Positions 21,286-31,819 of a DNA stretch of 64,000 nucleotides are shown piece after piece. A program made the translations under genes and the position numbers. This stretch comes from Isoetes taiwanensis (lineage: Eukaryota; Streptophyta; Lycopodiopsida; Isoetales; Isoetaceae), in assembly GCA_021234155.1 (NCBI GenBank), contig JAJEKV010000035.1, positions 3,550,224 to 3,614,223 of the forward strand, given 5' to 3'. The notes below the pieces were generated by a model. That model ran no database searches. It was not told the origin of the DNA and saw nothing but the letters and a program-made list of their open reading frames with translations. Position 1 is the first letter of the stretch; every line of letters starts with the position of its first letter.

Positions 21286-22813
21286 CCCGGAAACAACTAG
21301 TCTAGGCAACAACCCTACTAGCAGTTCAAGCTACATCAGTCAATCCATCAGTAGCCTTATCATTCTGTACTTTAGTCGAGCAATCTAAAGACAGTACATC
21401 CCACTAAGGTCTACAAGTCTCATGACTTTAATCATTACAATATTGTTCAATTAGCCTTTTGCATCTGCCTATTTTAACAGTGGTCGAAAGATATCATATC
21501 AAGGTCTAAAAGTCACATGACTTATAATAGAGGTCAAATATACCTTTGCATCCGAATACTTAATCTATATTCAAGGTACTTTACAATTATTTTCTTATGT
21601 AGACTAAACTTTATGTACTGTAGATAAACTTTCCCTTATCTTCTAGTTTCAAATTTTGCATGCATTTCTCTTTATGCATGCTTTCATGCAGATGCATGAA
21701 TTTATCAAATGTATTAAGTCAGTGAAAGATAATGCTCATGGCATTTTTCTCCATCTGTCTCCTTATTTTTTAAGCAACCATTTTATATTTCTATACTGAA
21801 TTGGCACTTTACTATGGAAAAGGCCACTTTCGTGTGCTCCTATTGCCTTGTATCTGAGTTTTCCTTTTTCACAAGTTGTGGATTTTACCTAGTCTGGGAT
21901 ATGTCTAGCGACTTAAAGTTTGTGATTCTGCATAAGCATATTGTTAGCCAGATTTAAATACCTTCTTTAGAATGTATTTAGAAGTGGGTACCAAATCTGT
22001 TTTTACATCTTAGAACTTCATAAATATCAAAAATTTACCAAGCCAATATGATCTCAAAAAACTGTTTCATGTATTTAATGTCAAAATCTAAAACACAAGA
22101 TCACATTTTCGTCCATAGTGAAAATAGAGCTGGATATTGTAGTAATATAAACCAGCATCTTACTTTAGTAGTATATACCAGCATCCATCTTTTATGCTTT
22201 CTATTTTTTCTGCCATTTACTGTTAACTGCAATATTTAGTTAAAACAGCATATAGATCTAAGGCCATGTCTTTTGTATTAGAAAACCTATAGATCCTGCT
22301 TTTAAACAAACTGAACTTAGAGTTCTATAATCTAGATCTTAAGTAGATGTAAGCTTGAAGCTGTAGAATCTTCCCTTAGCCATTTGCAAGATCCTTGTAG
22401 TCCTTTGAGCTGGAACCAACCATAACAGCAAAAACAGCACAATGAGACTAGAAATACCACGTCAATCATGTATAAGTTAGCAATAATCTTGGTAACTATA
22501 CAAGGGCCAAAAGGTACATTGGGTATTTCTAGGCTCTTCGCCCTTTACCCATTGTACCTTTTTGCTCTTGATGAGTTAAAGCTTACTAAGAAAACAAAGA
22601 TACAAACAAGAAGGCTAAACTTTGTGTAAACACAACTCTGTATTTCTGTTTTATGATGCCAGCATCAATAGTTTTCCTTAGGAAAAACATGTATTAGTCT
22701 AAATAAAACATGCATGTACAACTTTATGAGAAGGAAATACCCCTGTTTTCCTGTTATAATCTGCTCTACCATACAACCATGAATGGTTTTCTTTTCTTGA
22801 ATCTTTTCTTCTG

Positions 22814-23191
22814 TTATCCCCTTTCATATGGCAGGGATTTTTTTTTTTTAAATTTAGGAAGCTCAAACCATACCTGAACATCCTCATCTTCTGAACCTCC
22901 ATCGTCATTGTATTGTGTTTCTGGGACGTAGTGCTCCAGATTTGTGTTGGAATTATGAAAACCAGCTGGCCTTCTATTGTAACCACCTCTTTTTGTGGCA
23001 TAACCCCGATTTCCATCACCATAGCTTCGTTTAGGATCATATCCTCTTCCTCCACCCCTCTGTGCCATATGCAACGCTTCAAAGTTTACAGAGTTTTGGC
23101 ACCACAACAGTTCCCTTTCTAGATCATCCGGAGGCGCTTCTTCTCCCTCAGAACTACTACTTCCGGATATGCCATTGTAATCAAATCCCAT
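22814..23191 (-). CDS. RGG-rich small protein in the left repeat
   Basis: The frame begins MGFDYNGISGSSSSEGEE, continues to an Arg/Gly/Tyr-rich middle (AQRGGGRGYDPKRSYGDG, residues about 42-75) and an acidic segment (DDGGSEDEDVQVW). RGG/RGY stretches usually bind RNA, so a nucleocapsid-like role is possible. It starts one base after the stop of the 76-aa ORF at 23423-23193, suggesting a two-gene leader. A frame in the same region (23082-22699) overlaps and is probably a shadow. I recognise no family. Confidence 0.5.
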   Translation of the reverse strand: MGFDYNGISGSSSSEGEEAPPDDLERELLWCQNSVNFEALHMAQRGGGRGYDPKRSYGDGNRGYATKRGGYNRRPAGFHNSNTNLEHYVPETQYNDDGGSEDEDVQVWFELPKFKKKKSLPYERG

Positions 23192-23192
23192 T

Positions 23193-23423
23193 TTACCTTA
23201 CGGGGATGGCTTTCTCGGCAAGGTATCCGCCCTTAATGGTTTGCTGCATGGCAGTGGCGGACTGCTCGAAAAATCCTCTGCCCAGAAAATTCGGACTGCT
23301 CGAAATATTTTCTTTAGGGTCAAAGATTTTCTTAGTGTAAGATATTCTATTACCTTTAATTGTTTTTCCCATCCTATTACAAGCCACTAGATAGATATTT
23401 AGACTATCTCTAGCATGCAACAA
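23193..23423 (-). CDS. 76-aa ORF in the left repeat
   Basis: The small protein starts MLHARDSLNIYLVACNRMG and ends GYLAEKAIPVR. It is identical in the right repeat (29947-29717), so either selection or recent duplication kept it intact. Function unknown; no signal peptide or membrane span is evident. Confidence 0.4.
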   Translation of the reverse strand: MLHARDSLNIYLVACNRMGKTIKGNRISYTKKIFDPKENISSSPNFLGRGFFEQSATAMQQTIKGGYLAEKAIPVR

Positions 23424-23648
23424 AATTCCTTAATTAAAAGGTCGAAGTCTCCTTTACATGGTTTCTGCCCTCATGTTTAAGTTTTATTTATGATAAACTT
23501 AGGAAGAAAGCCTTTAAATTGTAGCTTATTATAGCTACATGAGTACAAACATAAAACAAAACCCTACCTCCATCCGTAGGATTATTTTAGACCCCTGATC
23601 TTTTTTAATTCTTTAAGATATTATATTACTGTAACATATAGGTTGGGA

Positions 23649-23672
23649 ACCCCTACTTGTTACAGTAGGGGT
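23649..23672. repeat. Short hairpin downstream of the RT gene
   Basis: ACCCCTAC pairs with GTAGGGGT around an 8-base loop TTGTTACA. It lies between the left repeat and the RT stop codon on the element's 3' side. A role in RNA processing is possible but unproven. Confidence 0.5.
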
Positions 23673-24123
23673 CCGCTATAACCCTATAGTTAAAAAAGCT
23701 TCCCAAAAAATATAGAATGGAAAGAACACCTTCTAAATTTTGAAAACATGCATAGATACCTTTACTGTTCTGTGATAAGCTGCAACAGGATGTTGGTATC
23801 GAACTTCAGGCCAGGGAACATCCCTGCTTTTATGTATTTGATCACTCTTCTTCTGATTCCTGGTTTATCAAACCCGTTACTGATAAAACAGTTCATCAAA
23901 CCCTTGATGTCATTTGCAGCATTGATTGGGCTGGAGTTTATGTACATGAAAGCAGGCCTCGAATTTAGATTTCATATTAACCAGCAAAAATGCAGCCTTG
24001 CATTTATACTTACCGGATTTTTGAGAAAAATACCTCTAATATGCCGGATTTTACACTATTTTTACAAAATTTTGACCGGAAATTTGCCCGCAACTACTTT
24101 ATTAAATCGGGATATTTCTAACT

Positions 24124-26058
24124 TTAATCGGAAATTCTGGGGAGGAACCCCCCTAATTTCGACCCTTGCATGAAAGGCATAATTTGAGATAAAATGACAT
24201 TTCTGGCCTGAAAATATGGCCTGCAGCTGCATGCATGGACATATTTGATGACATCAAAGGGTAATGCCTCCCTTTTGTCATATTTAACAGTTTGAAAGAT
24301 GCCAAAAGCTCTGTCTATCACCTGAATAGTCATATTTAGAAAGTTGGCTTTGCTTCCAAAAAGGCAATTAGGAGTATATTCGGAATAAATTGTTTCCTCC
24401 TTGATGCCTAAGACCTGCATATTATAGATCTGCACCTCTTGTTCTTCTTCCTTATTCCACTTTCTTAGGAAACTTTTGATGTTAGGGCAATTTACTGCTA
24501 AAAGGTCATCCATGTATCTAAAGACATACCTCAACCTCTTAATCTCAGCCCATCTTCCTTGTTTGGCCAAACATTTGATAAAGTCCAACTCGAACCATGC
24601 TAAATATATGTTGCACCAACATGGGCTACAAGAAAAACCCATTGGAATGCCACAAACCTGCTGCCATACTCCCTTACCAAGTTTTAAATAACAGTTGGTT
24701 AGCAGCCAGGAGTTTGTCATAATGAAATGGTCTCGGGTCATATGTGACCAGCATTTACCTTGTGGTGCACTTCTAAACCATTTGACTGTAAAATTACCAC
24801 TGCTAGACTTTTTTACCCATAATTCATACTTTTTACTTTTATTCTTCATGTGTTTCCAAACTGCTTTTGCAATTTTTTCAGAAATTTCACAAATTCCATC
24901 ACTACATTGTAGTGGAATGCTTTCATAGCATTTTGTAATGTCAGCGACAAAAACTTCCTCAATTTTGCCTGGTAGATTTAATGCTACATCATAGATGGAG
25001 TTTACCATCCAATTCAGGTTCACTTTCTCATTACTGAAAGTGCTCACACCAGCCCCCAGTTCTTTTGATATTTCTGGCCACATTTCAATTATAGAGTTTA
25101 ACACCTCTGTGATAATTTCAGCAATTTCTGTGAATACTGTATCATGGGCATTCGTGATCCACCTGTATTCATTTTTGTGGGCCTTAAACAACCCTAGTAG
25201 ATATGGGAGTTTTTTAGAGCTGAAAGTTATTTCTCCAATACATGCTTGTATCCCATTCTGGATTTTATCACATAAATCATCATCAAGCAGTCCTGTAGGG
25301 ATAAAATCAGAGCTAGAGAGTCTTTTGAAAGCCATTTCCCTAATGTGCTTTGGGCATATAAAAGAGGGATTATTTGAGGCCTTGTCCACCCCAGATATAT
25401 ATAAATTCTTAGTTAGCCATTCCAGATTGTTGATGAGCCCAGAATCATTTAAAGGAAACTTTATTAACCCTGTTTTTTCCTTTTGGGTCTTTATTTCCCA
25501 ACCAGCCTGTTCTACCACAGCATTATTAATTTTCTCTTTATCACTATCTTTTATGAGTGGAAATTCATACTGGTGCAGTTCAAAAATTCTGTCACAAGTC
25601 TTTTTCAGCTCATTTATCATGTCTTTCCAGATAAGAACTCTATCTGGTATATGGCTTAGCCCCTTCTTAAATAGGTTCCTGAGGGTCTTATTCCTTATGA
25701 TGCCAACATTAGTGGACCTGACATGTCCAACATCACTGTCAATGAAGTTTTTAAGATTCGGGTTTGCACACGGGCAGGCTGGGTTAGCTTCTTGTGCAAA
25801 GACATAGAATGGTTTGTAACATATTTCTTTTAGATTTTCTGTGTATCTCCATGAGAACATTGTGTCTTCCACTAGCCTCTCCCCAACTTCCCCTAGGCAT
25901 TCTGTCATGTGTTTATGTATAATTTTTGGGATGCATATCTTATCTAGGATCTTGGATAAGAAAAAGCAATGTACTATCTTTTTTTTGGAATTTTCCTTGC
26001 TTTCAGACATATAGATCCTGCCTTGACAGTCTTTTTGAATGTGGCGGGTAATCTGCAC
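24124..26058 (-). CDS. Penelope-like reverse transcriptase without endonuclease
   Basis: This 644-residue open frame has an N-terminal Cys pair (PACPCANPN) and GHVRSTNVGIIRNKTLRNL (about residues 105-130); fingers LLGLFKAHKNEYRWITN (about 280-300); first palm aspartate in VFVADITKCYESIPL (about 370); GIPMGFSCSPCWCN (about 467); catalytic FRYMDDLLAVN (about 510); and FLNMTIQVIDRAFGIF with KYDKREALPF further on. These motifs resemble Penelope-like and related non-LTR RTs rather than LINE or Ty3/Ty1 enzymes. I see no GIY-YIG endonuclease, RNase H or integrase. The first frame Met is used as start; MSESKENSKKK at residue 17 is an alternative. All catalytic residues are present. Confidence 0.8.
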   Translation of the reverse strand: MQITRHIQKDCQGRIYMSESKENSKKKIVHCFFLSKILDKICIPKIIHKHMTECLGEVGERLVEDTMFSWRYTENLKEICYKPFYVFAQEANPACPCANPNLKNFIDSDVGHVRSTNVGIIRNKTLRNLFKKGLSHIPDRVLIWKDMINELKKTCDRIFELHQYEFPLIKDSDKEKINNAVVEQAGWEIKTQKEKTGLIKFPLNDSGLINNLEWLTKNLYISGVDKASNNPSFICPKHIREMAFKRLSSSDFIPTGLLDDDLCDKIQNGIQACIGEITFSSKKLPYLLGLFKAHKNEYRWITNAHDTVFTEIAEIITEVLNSIIEMWPEISKELGAGVSTFSNEKVNLNWMVNSIYDVALNLPGKIEEVFVADITKCYESIPLQCSDGICEISEKIAKAVWKHMKNKSKKYELWVKKSSSGNFTVKWFRSAPQGKCWSHMTRDHFIMTNSWLLTNCYLKLGKGVWQQVCGIPMGFSCSPCWCNIYLAWFELDFIKCLAKQGRWAEIKRLRYVFRYMDDLLAVNCPNIKSFLRKWNKEEEQEVQIYNMQVLGIKEETIYSEYTPNCLFGSKANFLNMTIQVIDRAFGIFQTVKYDKREALPFDVIKYVHACSCRPYFQARNVILSQIMPFMQGSKLGGFLPRISD

Positions 26059-26347
26059 ATATTAACAACACTCTTAGTATACTTTTCTGTATTATTATTC
26101 CTATGGTGGTCCTTTTAAGGCTGTTTCCTGGATCTTACATAGCCAGAGCATGGACATATGGCATGCTTAGCTTAAATACTTATCCATTCCTTTCGTACTT
26201 AGAAAGGTTAAGTTAATTTAGTAGGAAGAAAACCATTCTTCCAGATATTCTGATGTACACACAAAACAACAGGCATAAATTTTTATGTCCTATTTCATGC
26301 ATACAGTGAACTTTTTGTCAAAATGAAAGCTTTTGACGTACCTATTT

Positions 26348-27955
26348 TCAATATTCAAGTTGTTGTACAACTCCATCTGCAACCTTTCGATTGTTCTCCA
26401 ACATTTGCTTATTTACTGAATTTTCCAATGTGTTTGGTGTTCCTACATTTTCGATGATGGAATTTTCAGCAATACTGGAACTGCTTACATTTGGTGCAGT
26501 TGTAATGCGCGGAGGGATATATCCTTGTCCAGCATGTGCACTACTCATCTTACCCCTGTTAGATTTTGCTCTTTTATTGAAACTGTTACTAGACCCTGCT
26601 TCCAGACTTTTCATAAAAGCAGCTGGTTTTATGCTTTTTTCACAAATCACTGTCATTCTGCAGCTAGGAAAATTCAATTTTAAATCTGACCATGGATCTG
26701 CAGCCAGCACATACGTCATGTTGATCAGAGTATTCCTCACCTCTAGATATGATAGATATGCCAGAATCCCATCTCTTAATGTGGTTTTCAAGAATTTCCT
26801 CATTGTCACCATTTGAGCAACTGTAGACATGTTGGGGAAAACAACATCTAAATTGTTAAACATGTACCAGACAGCATGATCTAACCATGTCATGCTATCT
26901 TTACATGCATTACCTTTTGTTCGAGGCTCACATACACATTTTAAGTATGGGCACATGGTCCTCCAGACCCTTTTCAAATAAAAGCTATCTCTTGTAATTG
27001 TGGAGTACGCCATGTGGCCTTTCTGCCTTAGGTATATATTTTCATCTCTGTCACATTTCTTATCGAAAAATCTGTGGTCAACACTCAGTCTGAATTTTTC
27101 CTTGTGTACCATCTTTTCCATTCTTTCTGCTGCTATTTTTGCAGCTTGTTCTTGTTCTGGTGTAACATCCCCTAGCATTAGCCAAGAGTCTCTGCTGATT
27201 GGGGCTAAGGCCCCAAAGTTTTTAGTGCGCCATATTCCTGAATTGCAAAACAGAGCATGTCCTTCAACAAGCCTTTCTGGTATAATCGGAAAGAGAAGGC
27301 AATTGTGTAAAGTAAAACTAAATTCCTTGTCATCTTCCTCTTTTCCACTTGAAGTCTTGGTGTTCATTGCTTTTTTGTCTTCCTCAGATAGAAGAGACTC
27401 TCCGAATGGATCTTCATCATCCTCACCATCCATACTTAAAAAGTTCTTACTGCACATATCATTGGCTAAACAAGAGACTTTTATTTTGTTGGCTTTTTCT
27501 AGAGCTTTCACTCCAGAGAAGAACCGGCTTTTTGCTTGATCCTCTTCCATAGTCCAACTGTAAACTTTTCCAGGTAAAGCTTCATAAATTTCCTCAATGA
27601 CTTTTAAAGCATCATCCCATTCATTTCCAACTTTATTTATCTTGGGTATCATGCTAAGCCAATCATTGAAACCAAGGTGAGATATGGCTGATAGGTCTTC
27701 AGGCTTTCTTGCAGCTTCTCTTTCTAGTAACAACATATGCACTTTCGGATTTTTAATGCAAATTGAAAGCGAGTTTGTCTTTGATAACTGGGGGCAGGCA
27801 ATTTTGCTGCCTTCATATCCTAGTGGTCCAAGGGTTTTGTTCCAGACCGGTGGTGTAAACTCCATGTTATAATCCCCCTGAGTTTCATCAATGTCCTGAA
27901 TATACATATTCAGCACTATTAGTATTATTATTTCAAGTCTCCAAGTATTGCTCAA
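26348..27955 (-). CDS. Unidentified 535-aa protein of the RT element
   Basis: This intact ORF lies 289 bases upstream of the RT ORF on the same strand. I do not recognise it. Visible traits: acidic region with MDGEDDEDPFGESLLSEEDKK (about residues 170-195), a Cys cluster CPYLKCVCEPRTKGNAC (about 335-352), a mainly helical stretch around TVAQMVTMRKFLKTTLRDG (about 385-405), and a basic Ser-rich tail (FNKRAKSNRGKMSS). The likely start is MEFTPPVWNKT about 31 residues in, because the preceding stretch is hydrophobic and intron-like. By position it could be a gag-like coat or RNA-binding protein; that is inference. Confidence 0.7.
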   Translation of the reverse strand: MSNTWRLEIIILIVLNMYIQDIDETQGDYNMEFTPPVWNKTLGPLGYEGSKIACPQLSKTNSLSICIKNPKVHMLLLEREAARKPEDLSAISHLGFNDWLSMIPKINKVGNEWDDALKVIEEIYEALPGKVYSWTMEEDQAKSRFFSGVKALEKANKIKVSCLANDMCSKNFLSMDGEDDEDPFGESLLSEEDKKAMNTKTSSGKEEDDKEFSFTLHNCLLFPIIPERLVEGHALFCNSGIWRTKNFGALAPISRDSWLMLGDVTPEQEQAAKIAAERMEKMVHKEKFRLSVDHRFFDKKCDRDENIYLRQKGHMAYSTITRDSFYLKRVWRTMCPYLKCVCEPRTKGNACKDSMTWLDHAVWYMFNNLDVVFPNMSTVAQMVTMRKFLKTTLRDGILAYLSYLEVRNTLINMTYVLAADPWSDLKLNFPSCRMTVICEKSIKPAAFMKSLEAGSSNSFNKRAKSNRGKMSSAHAGQGYIPPRITTAPNVSSSSIAENSIIENVGTPNTLENSVNKQMLENNRKVADGVVQQLEY

Positions 27956-28012
27956 CTATACCAAATAGATAGGATGCATCACTGGTAAGACCAATGCAAT
28001 GAAATTTCTAAA
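27956..28012. other. Spacer between right repeat and 535-aa ORF
   Basis: A short unique spacer joining the long repeat to the first large ORF. An intron or leader could lie here; nothing definite is seen. Confidence 0.3.
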
Positions 28013-29312
28013 AAAAACCCGGAAACAACTAGTCTAGGCAACAACCCTACTAGCAGTTCAAGCTACATCACCAATCCATCGAGCCTTATCATTACAGACT
28101 TTAGTCGAGCAATCTAAAGACAGTACATCCCACTAAGGTCTACAAGTCTCATGACTTTAATCATTACAATATTGTTCAATTAGCCTTTTGCATCTACCTA
28201 TTTTAACAGTGGTCGAAAGATATCATATCAAGGTCTAAAAGTCACATGACTTATAATAGAGGTCAAATATACCTTTGCATCCGAATACTTAATCTATATT
28301 CAAGGTACTTTACAATTATTTTCTTATGTAGACTAAACTTTATGTACTGTAGATAAACTTTCCCTTATCTTCTAGTTTCAAATTTTGCATGCATTTCTCT
28401 TTATGCATGCTTTCATGCAGATGCATGAATTTATCAAATGTATAAGTCAGTGAAAGATAATGCTCATGGCATTTTTCTCCATCTGTCTCCTTATTTTTTA
28501 AGCAACCATTTTATATTTCTATACTGAATTGGCACTTTACTATGGAAAAGGCCACTTTCGTGTGCTCCTATTGCCTTGTATCTGAGTTTTCCTTTTTCAC
28601 AAGTTGTGGATTTTACCTAGTCTGGGATATGTCTAGCAGACTTAAGTTTGTGATTCTGCATAAGCATATTGTTAGCCAGATTTAAATACCTTCTTTAGAA
28701 TGTATTTAGAAGTGGGTACCAAATCTGTTTTTACATCTTAGAACTTCATAAATATCAAAAATTTACCAAGCCAATATGATCTCAAAAAACTGTTTCATGT
28801 ATTTAATGTCAAAATCTGAAACACAAGATCACATTTTCGTCCATAGTGAAAATAGAGCTGGATATTGTAGTAATATAAACCAGCATCTTACTTTAGTAGT
28901 ATATACCAGCATCCATCTTTTATGCTTTCTATTTTTTCTGCCATTTACTGTTAACTGCAATATTTAGTTAAAACAGCATATAGATCTAAGGCCATGTCTT
29001 TTGTATTAGAAAACCTATAGATCCTGCTTTTAAACAAACTGAACTTAGAGTTCTATAATCTAGATCTTAAGTAGATGTAAGCTTGAAGCTGTAGAATCTT
29101 CCCTTAGCCATTTGCAAGATCCTTGTAGTCCTTTGAGCTGGAACCAACCATAACAGCAAAAACAGCACAATGAGACTAGAAATACCACGTACCTGCAGCC
29201 AATCATGTATAAGTTAGCAATAATCTTGGTAACTATACAAGGGCCAAAAGGTACATTGGGTATTTCTAGGCTCTTCGCCCTTTACCCATTGTACCTTTTT
29301 GCTCTTGATGAG

Positions 29313-29708
29313 TTAAAGCTTTGAATCTTTTCTTCTATTATCCCCTTTCATATGGCAGGGATTTTTTTTAAAAATTTTAGGAAGCTCAAACCATACCTGA
29401 ACATCCTCATCTTCTAAACCTCCATCGTCATTGTATTGTGTTTCTGGGACGTAGTGCTCCAGATTTGTGTTGGAATTATGAAAACCAGCTGGCCTTCTAT
29501 TGTAACCACCTCTTTTTGTGGCATAACCCCGATTTCCATCACCATAGCTTCGTTTAGGATCATATCCTCTTCCTCCACCCCTCTGTGCCATATGCAACGC
29601 TTCAAAGTTTACAGAGTTTTGGCACCACAACAGTTCCCTTTCTAGATTTATCCGGAGGCGCTTCTTCTCCCTCAGAACTACTACTTCCGGATATGCCATT
29701 GTAATCAA
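29313..29708 (-). CDS. RGG-rich small protein, right repeat copy (frameshifted N-terminus)
   Basis: Same protein as 23191-22814 from LERELLWCQNSV onward. An indel near 29648 (TTTATCC against TCATCC) puts the original MGFDYNG start out of frame, so this frame reads MITMAYPEVVVL before rejoining. The C-terminus differs because of the 219-base deletion. If the leader is translated, only the left copy keeps the original start. Confidence 0.45.
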   Translation of the reverse strand: MITMAYPEVVVLREKKRLRINLERELLWCQNSVNFEALHMAQRGGGRGYDPKRSYGDGNRGYATKRGGYNRRPAGFHNSNTNLEHYVPETQYNDDGGLEDEDVQVWFELPKIFKKNPCHMKGDNRRKDSKL

Positions 29709-29716
29709 ATCCCATT

Positions 29717-29947
29717 TTACCTTACGGGGATGGCTTTCTCGGCAAGGTATCCGCCCTTAATAGTTTGCTGCATGGCAGTGGCGGACTGCTCGAAAAATCC
29801 TCTGCCCAGAAAATTCGGACTGCTCGAAATATTTTCTTTAGGGTCAAAGATTTTCTTAGTGTAAGATATTCTATTACCTTTAATTGTTTTTCCCATCCTA
29901 TTACAAGCCACTAGATAGATATTTAGACTATCTCTAGCATGCAACAA
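29717..29947 (-). CDS. 76-aa ORF in the right repeat
   Basis: Identical protein to 23423-23193, at the 5' end of the element's transcript direction. Unknown function. Confidence 0.4.
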   Translation of the reverse strand: MLHARDSLNIYLVACNRMGKTIKGNRISYTKKIFDPKENISSSPNFLGRGFFEQSATAMQQTIKGGYLAEKAIPVR

Positions 29948-30070
29948 AATTCCTTAATTAAAAGGTCGAAGTCTCCTTTACATGGTTTCTGCCCTCATGT
30001 TTAAGTTTTATTTATGATAAACTTAGGAAGAAAGCGTTTAAATTGTAGCTTATTATAGCTACATGAGTAC

Positions 30071-30110
<40 letters not shown>

Positions 30111-30892
30111 TGCAATCATATAGGCCGAATATTGAACAATAGATTTCCTTCTAATTCTACGTTTACTTTCTGAGATGATCTCCACCGGATACTGACCAGA
30201 GAAAAGCGTTCCTGTGATGAATCATAAAGATGCTACACACCAACATATTCGTTAAGACAAAATGCAAAAGCATAGCCCACTTTAGAGATCCAAATTCACC
30301 TCTAGCATACTAAAAAGATACAATTCGGCATGCTGGTCATACTAAATATCATATGGCATATATAAGTATTTGAGAAAGAATTTAAAGGAAAAAATAGCAA
30401 TTACCCAGTCCATCTCATAAGTGGAGTTAAGCAAAAACAAATTGGATGTATGGTAGTAAGCAAGGATGCTCAAACTTACGAACACTTGGTTGATCAGTCA
30501 ATAGAACTGCACTATAGACATATTTGCTAAGTAAGACAATAAAAATGAAGACAACATTTGCAAAAGTTCCTATTCAACCATGTCATATTTGACTTAAAAA
30601 TGTCAATACCTATTCTATATGCCTCAGAGTTGTTGTCAGAGTTGTACTTTTGATGTGCCTTCCAAATAAAACCGTAACCAAATGAACTAGTTACTTTTTG
30701 ATGTACCCTACTCCAAAGAAGGCAGAATCACCTGCATAGATAAAAAAAATATGGATAAGGAAACAATTTTGGGCATCCGATAGAGCATTGCCATAAGATT
30801 TGCTATTTGAATGAAAGCAGAGATGGGAAAGCTAGTGATGATGCACCAGTTTCTAGCAAAGGGATTCAGCCGTTATTATTGTTGGTTCTAAT
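30111..30892. other. No gene seen
   Basis: Unassigned AT-rich sequence between the RT element and copy 2 of the gene-capturing family. No repeat copy within this window. Confidence 0.5.
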
Positions 30893-31652
30893 AGAAGTTG
30901 CAAAATACTCTAAGATTTGAGGTAATATACTATATGGTGTTGATTTTGTACGTGCAAAACATAATTATAGGGGCTCTCGCTGCCCTACATCACCCCCCGT
31001 GTGAATATGCACCCAAACCAAAGGGGGTTTGAAGGGGGATTTAATTTTAGAGTGTTGGATGTAATGGTTTGTGTGTTAACCCAAAAATTTTTGGGCCCCT
31101 TCGGGGCCCTAAGAATTGATGAATGAACTAGAAAACATTTGTAATTATATGTGTCATATGTGTTATATGTTGTTGTATAAAAAACATATTTAGGCCCGAA
31201 TTGTAATGATGTCGTAGATATGTTTAAATAGGCATTTCTATGATACAATGTATAATAAGCAAGTAGATCAAATAATTAAAGTCATTGTGAGGGTGACATT
31301 AGAATACAAAGGAAACCCTGAAATATTTAGAGAATAATAGTGCATTTGAACTTCATAGCTTGCATCAGACATGCCATTAAATAGTTCATGCATCATTAAA
31401 TAGTTCATGTCAGGGCAACTTCATAGTTCAAATTATAATGGCTAACAAATAATCTAGCTATCATGCCATTAGGGCAACTTCATAGTTCAAATAATATTAT
31501 GGTCTATCTACTATAATAAATATTTAAACTAAATTTAGAGAAAACATACACTGGATATCCAGCATAGGTCTTAAGCCATAAATATGCATTTACAGATGCA
31601 TGGAAGTTCTGTTTACTATATTTGCTTTCTAGGAAGCAGTATCAGCATAAAT

Positions 31653-31758
31653 AAAATAGTGGATAACATCATACTCGATATAGTTCGTAGCCATTCTATG
31701 GCTTTAAAATAGTGGATAACATCATACTCGATATAGTTCGTAGCCATTCTATGGCTTT
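31653..31758. repeat. 53-base tandem duplication
   Basis: The unit AAAATAGTGGATAACATCAT plus 33 further bases occurs twice head to tail, inside copy 2 downstream of the lectin-like fragment. Confidence 0.9.
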
Positions 31759-31819
31759 GAAGCATGTAACAGCTCATGCATCTTGTAAACAAACTCAAAA
31801 GATAATAAAATTGAATTAG

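Larger units (their letters stand above)
21286..23552 (-). repeat. Left (3') long direct repeat of the RT element
   Basis: Runs from CCCGGAAACAACTAG to GAGTACAAACAT and matches 28013-30078 almost base for base. It contains about 219 bases (roughly 22580-22797) missing from the right copy, and lacks TACCTGCAG, present at about 29190 in the right copy. Confidence 0.9.
28013..30078 (-). repeat. Right (5') long direct repeat of the RT element
   Basis: Matches 21286-23552 with a 219-base deletion near 29322 and scattered point changes. On the minus strand it lies upstream of both large ORFs and so would hold the promoter and leader. Its outer end meets a run of about 33 A (30078-30110). Confidence 0.9.
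21286..30110 (-). mobile_element. Retroelement with long direct repeats and Penelope-like RT
   Basis: Two direct repeats (21286-23552 and 28013-30078) flank a minus-strand 535-aa ORF (27955-26348) followed by a 644-aa RT ORF (26058-24124). Each repeat carries small minus-strand ORFs. The repeats lack TG...CA ends, and no integrase, protease or RNase H is seen, so this is not a standard LTR element. Penelope-like elements often form such pseudo-LTRs by partial tandem insertion. A-runs abut both outer ends (about 21269-21285 and 30078-30110). Near-identity of the repeats and intact main ORFs suggest recent movement. Confidence 0.75.

Noticed and set aside
22576-22797. Intron loss explaining the repeat difference
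   Set aside because: The edges do not carry GT...AG on the transcribed strand; a plain deletion or template switch fits better.
21286-30078. Classical LTR retrotransposon or hammerhead ribozyme in the long repeats
   Set aside because: No TG...CA ends, primer site, integrase or protease. I looked for CTGATGA...GAAA ribozyme cores in the repeats and found none convincing.
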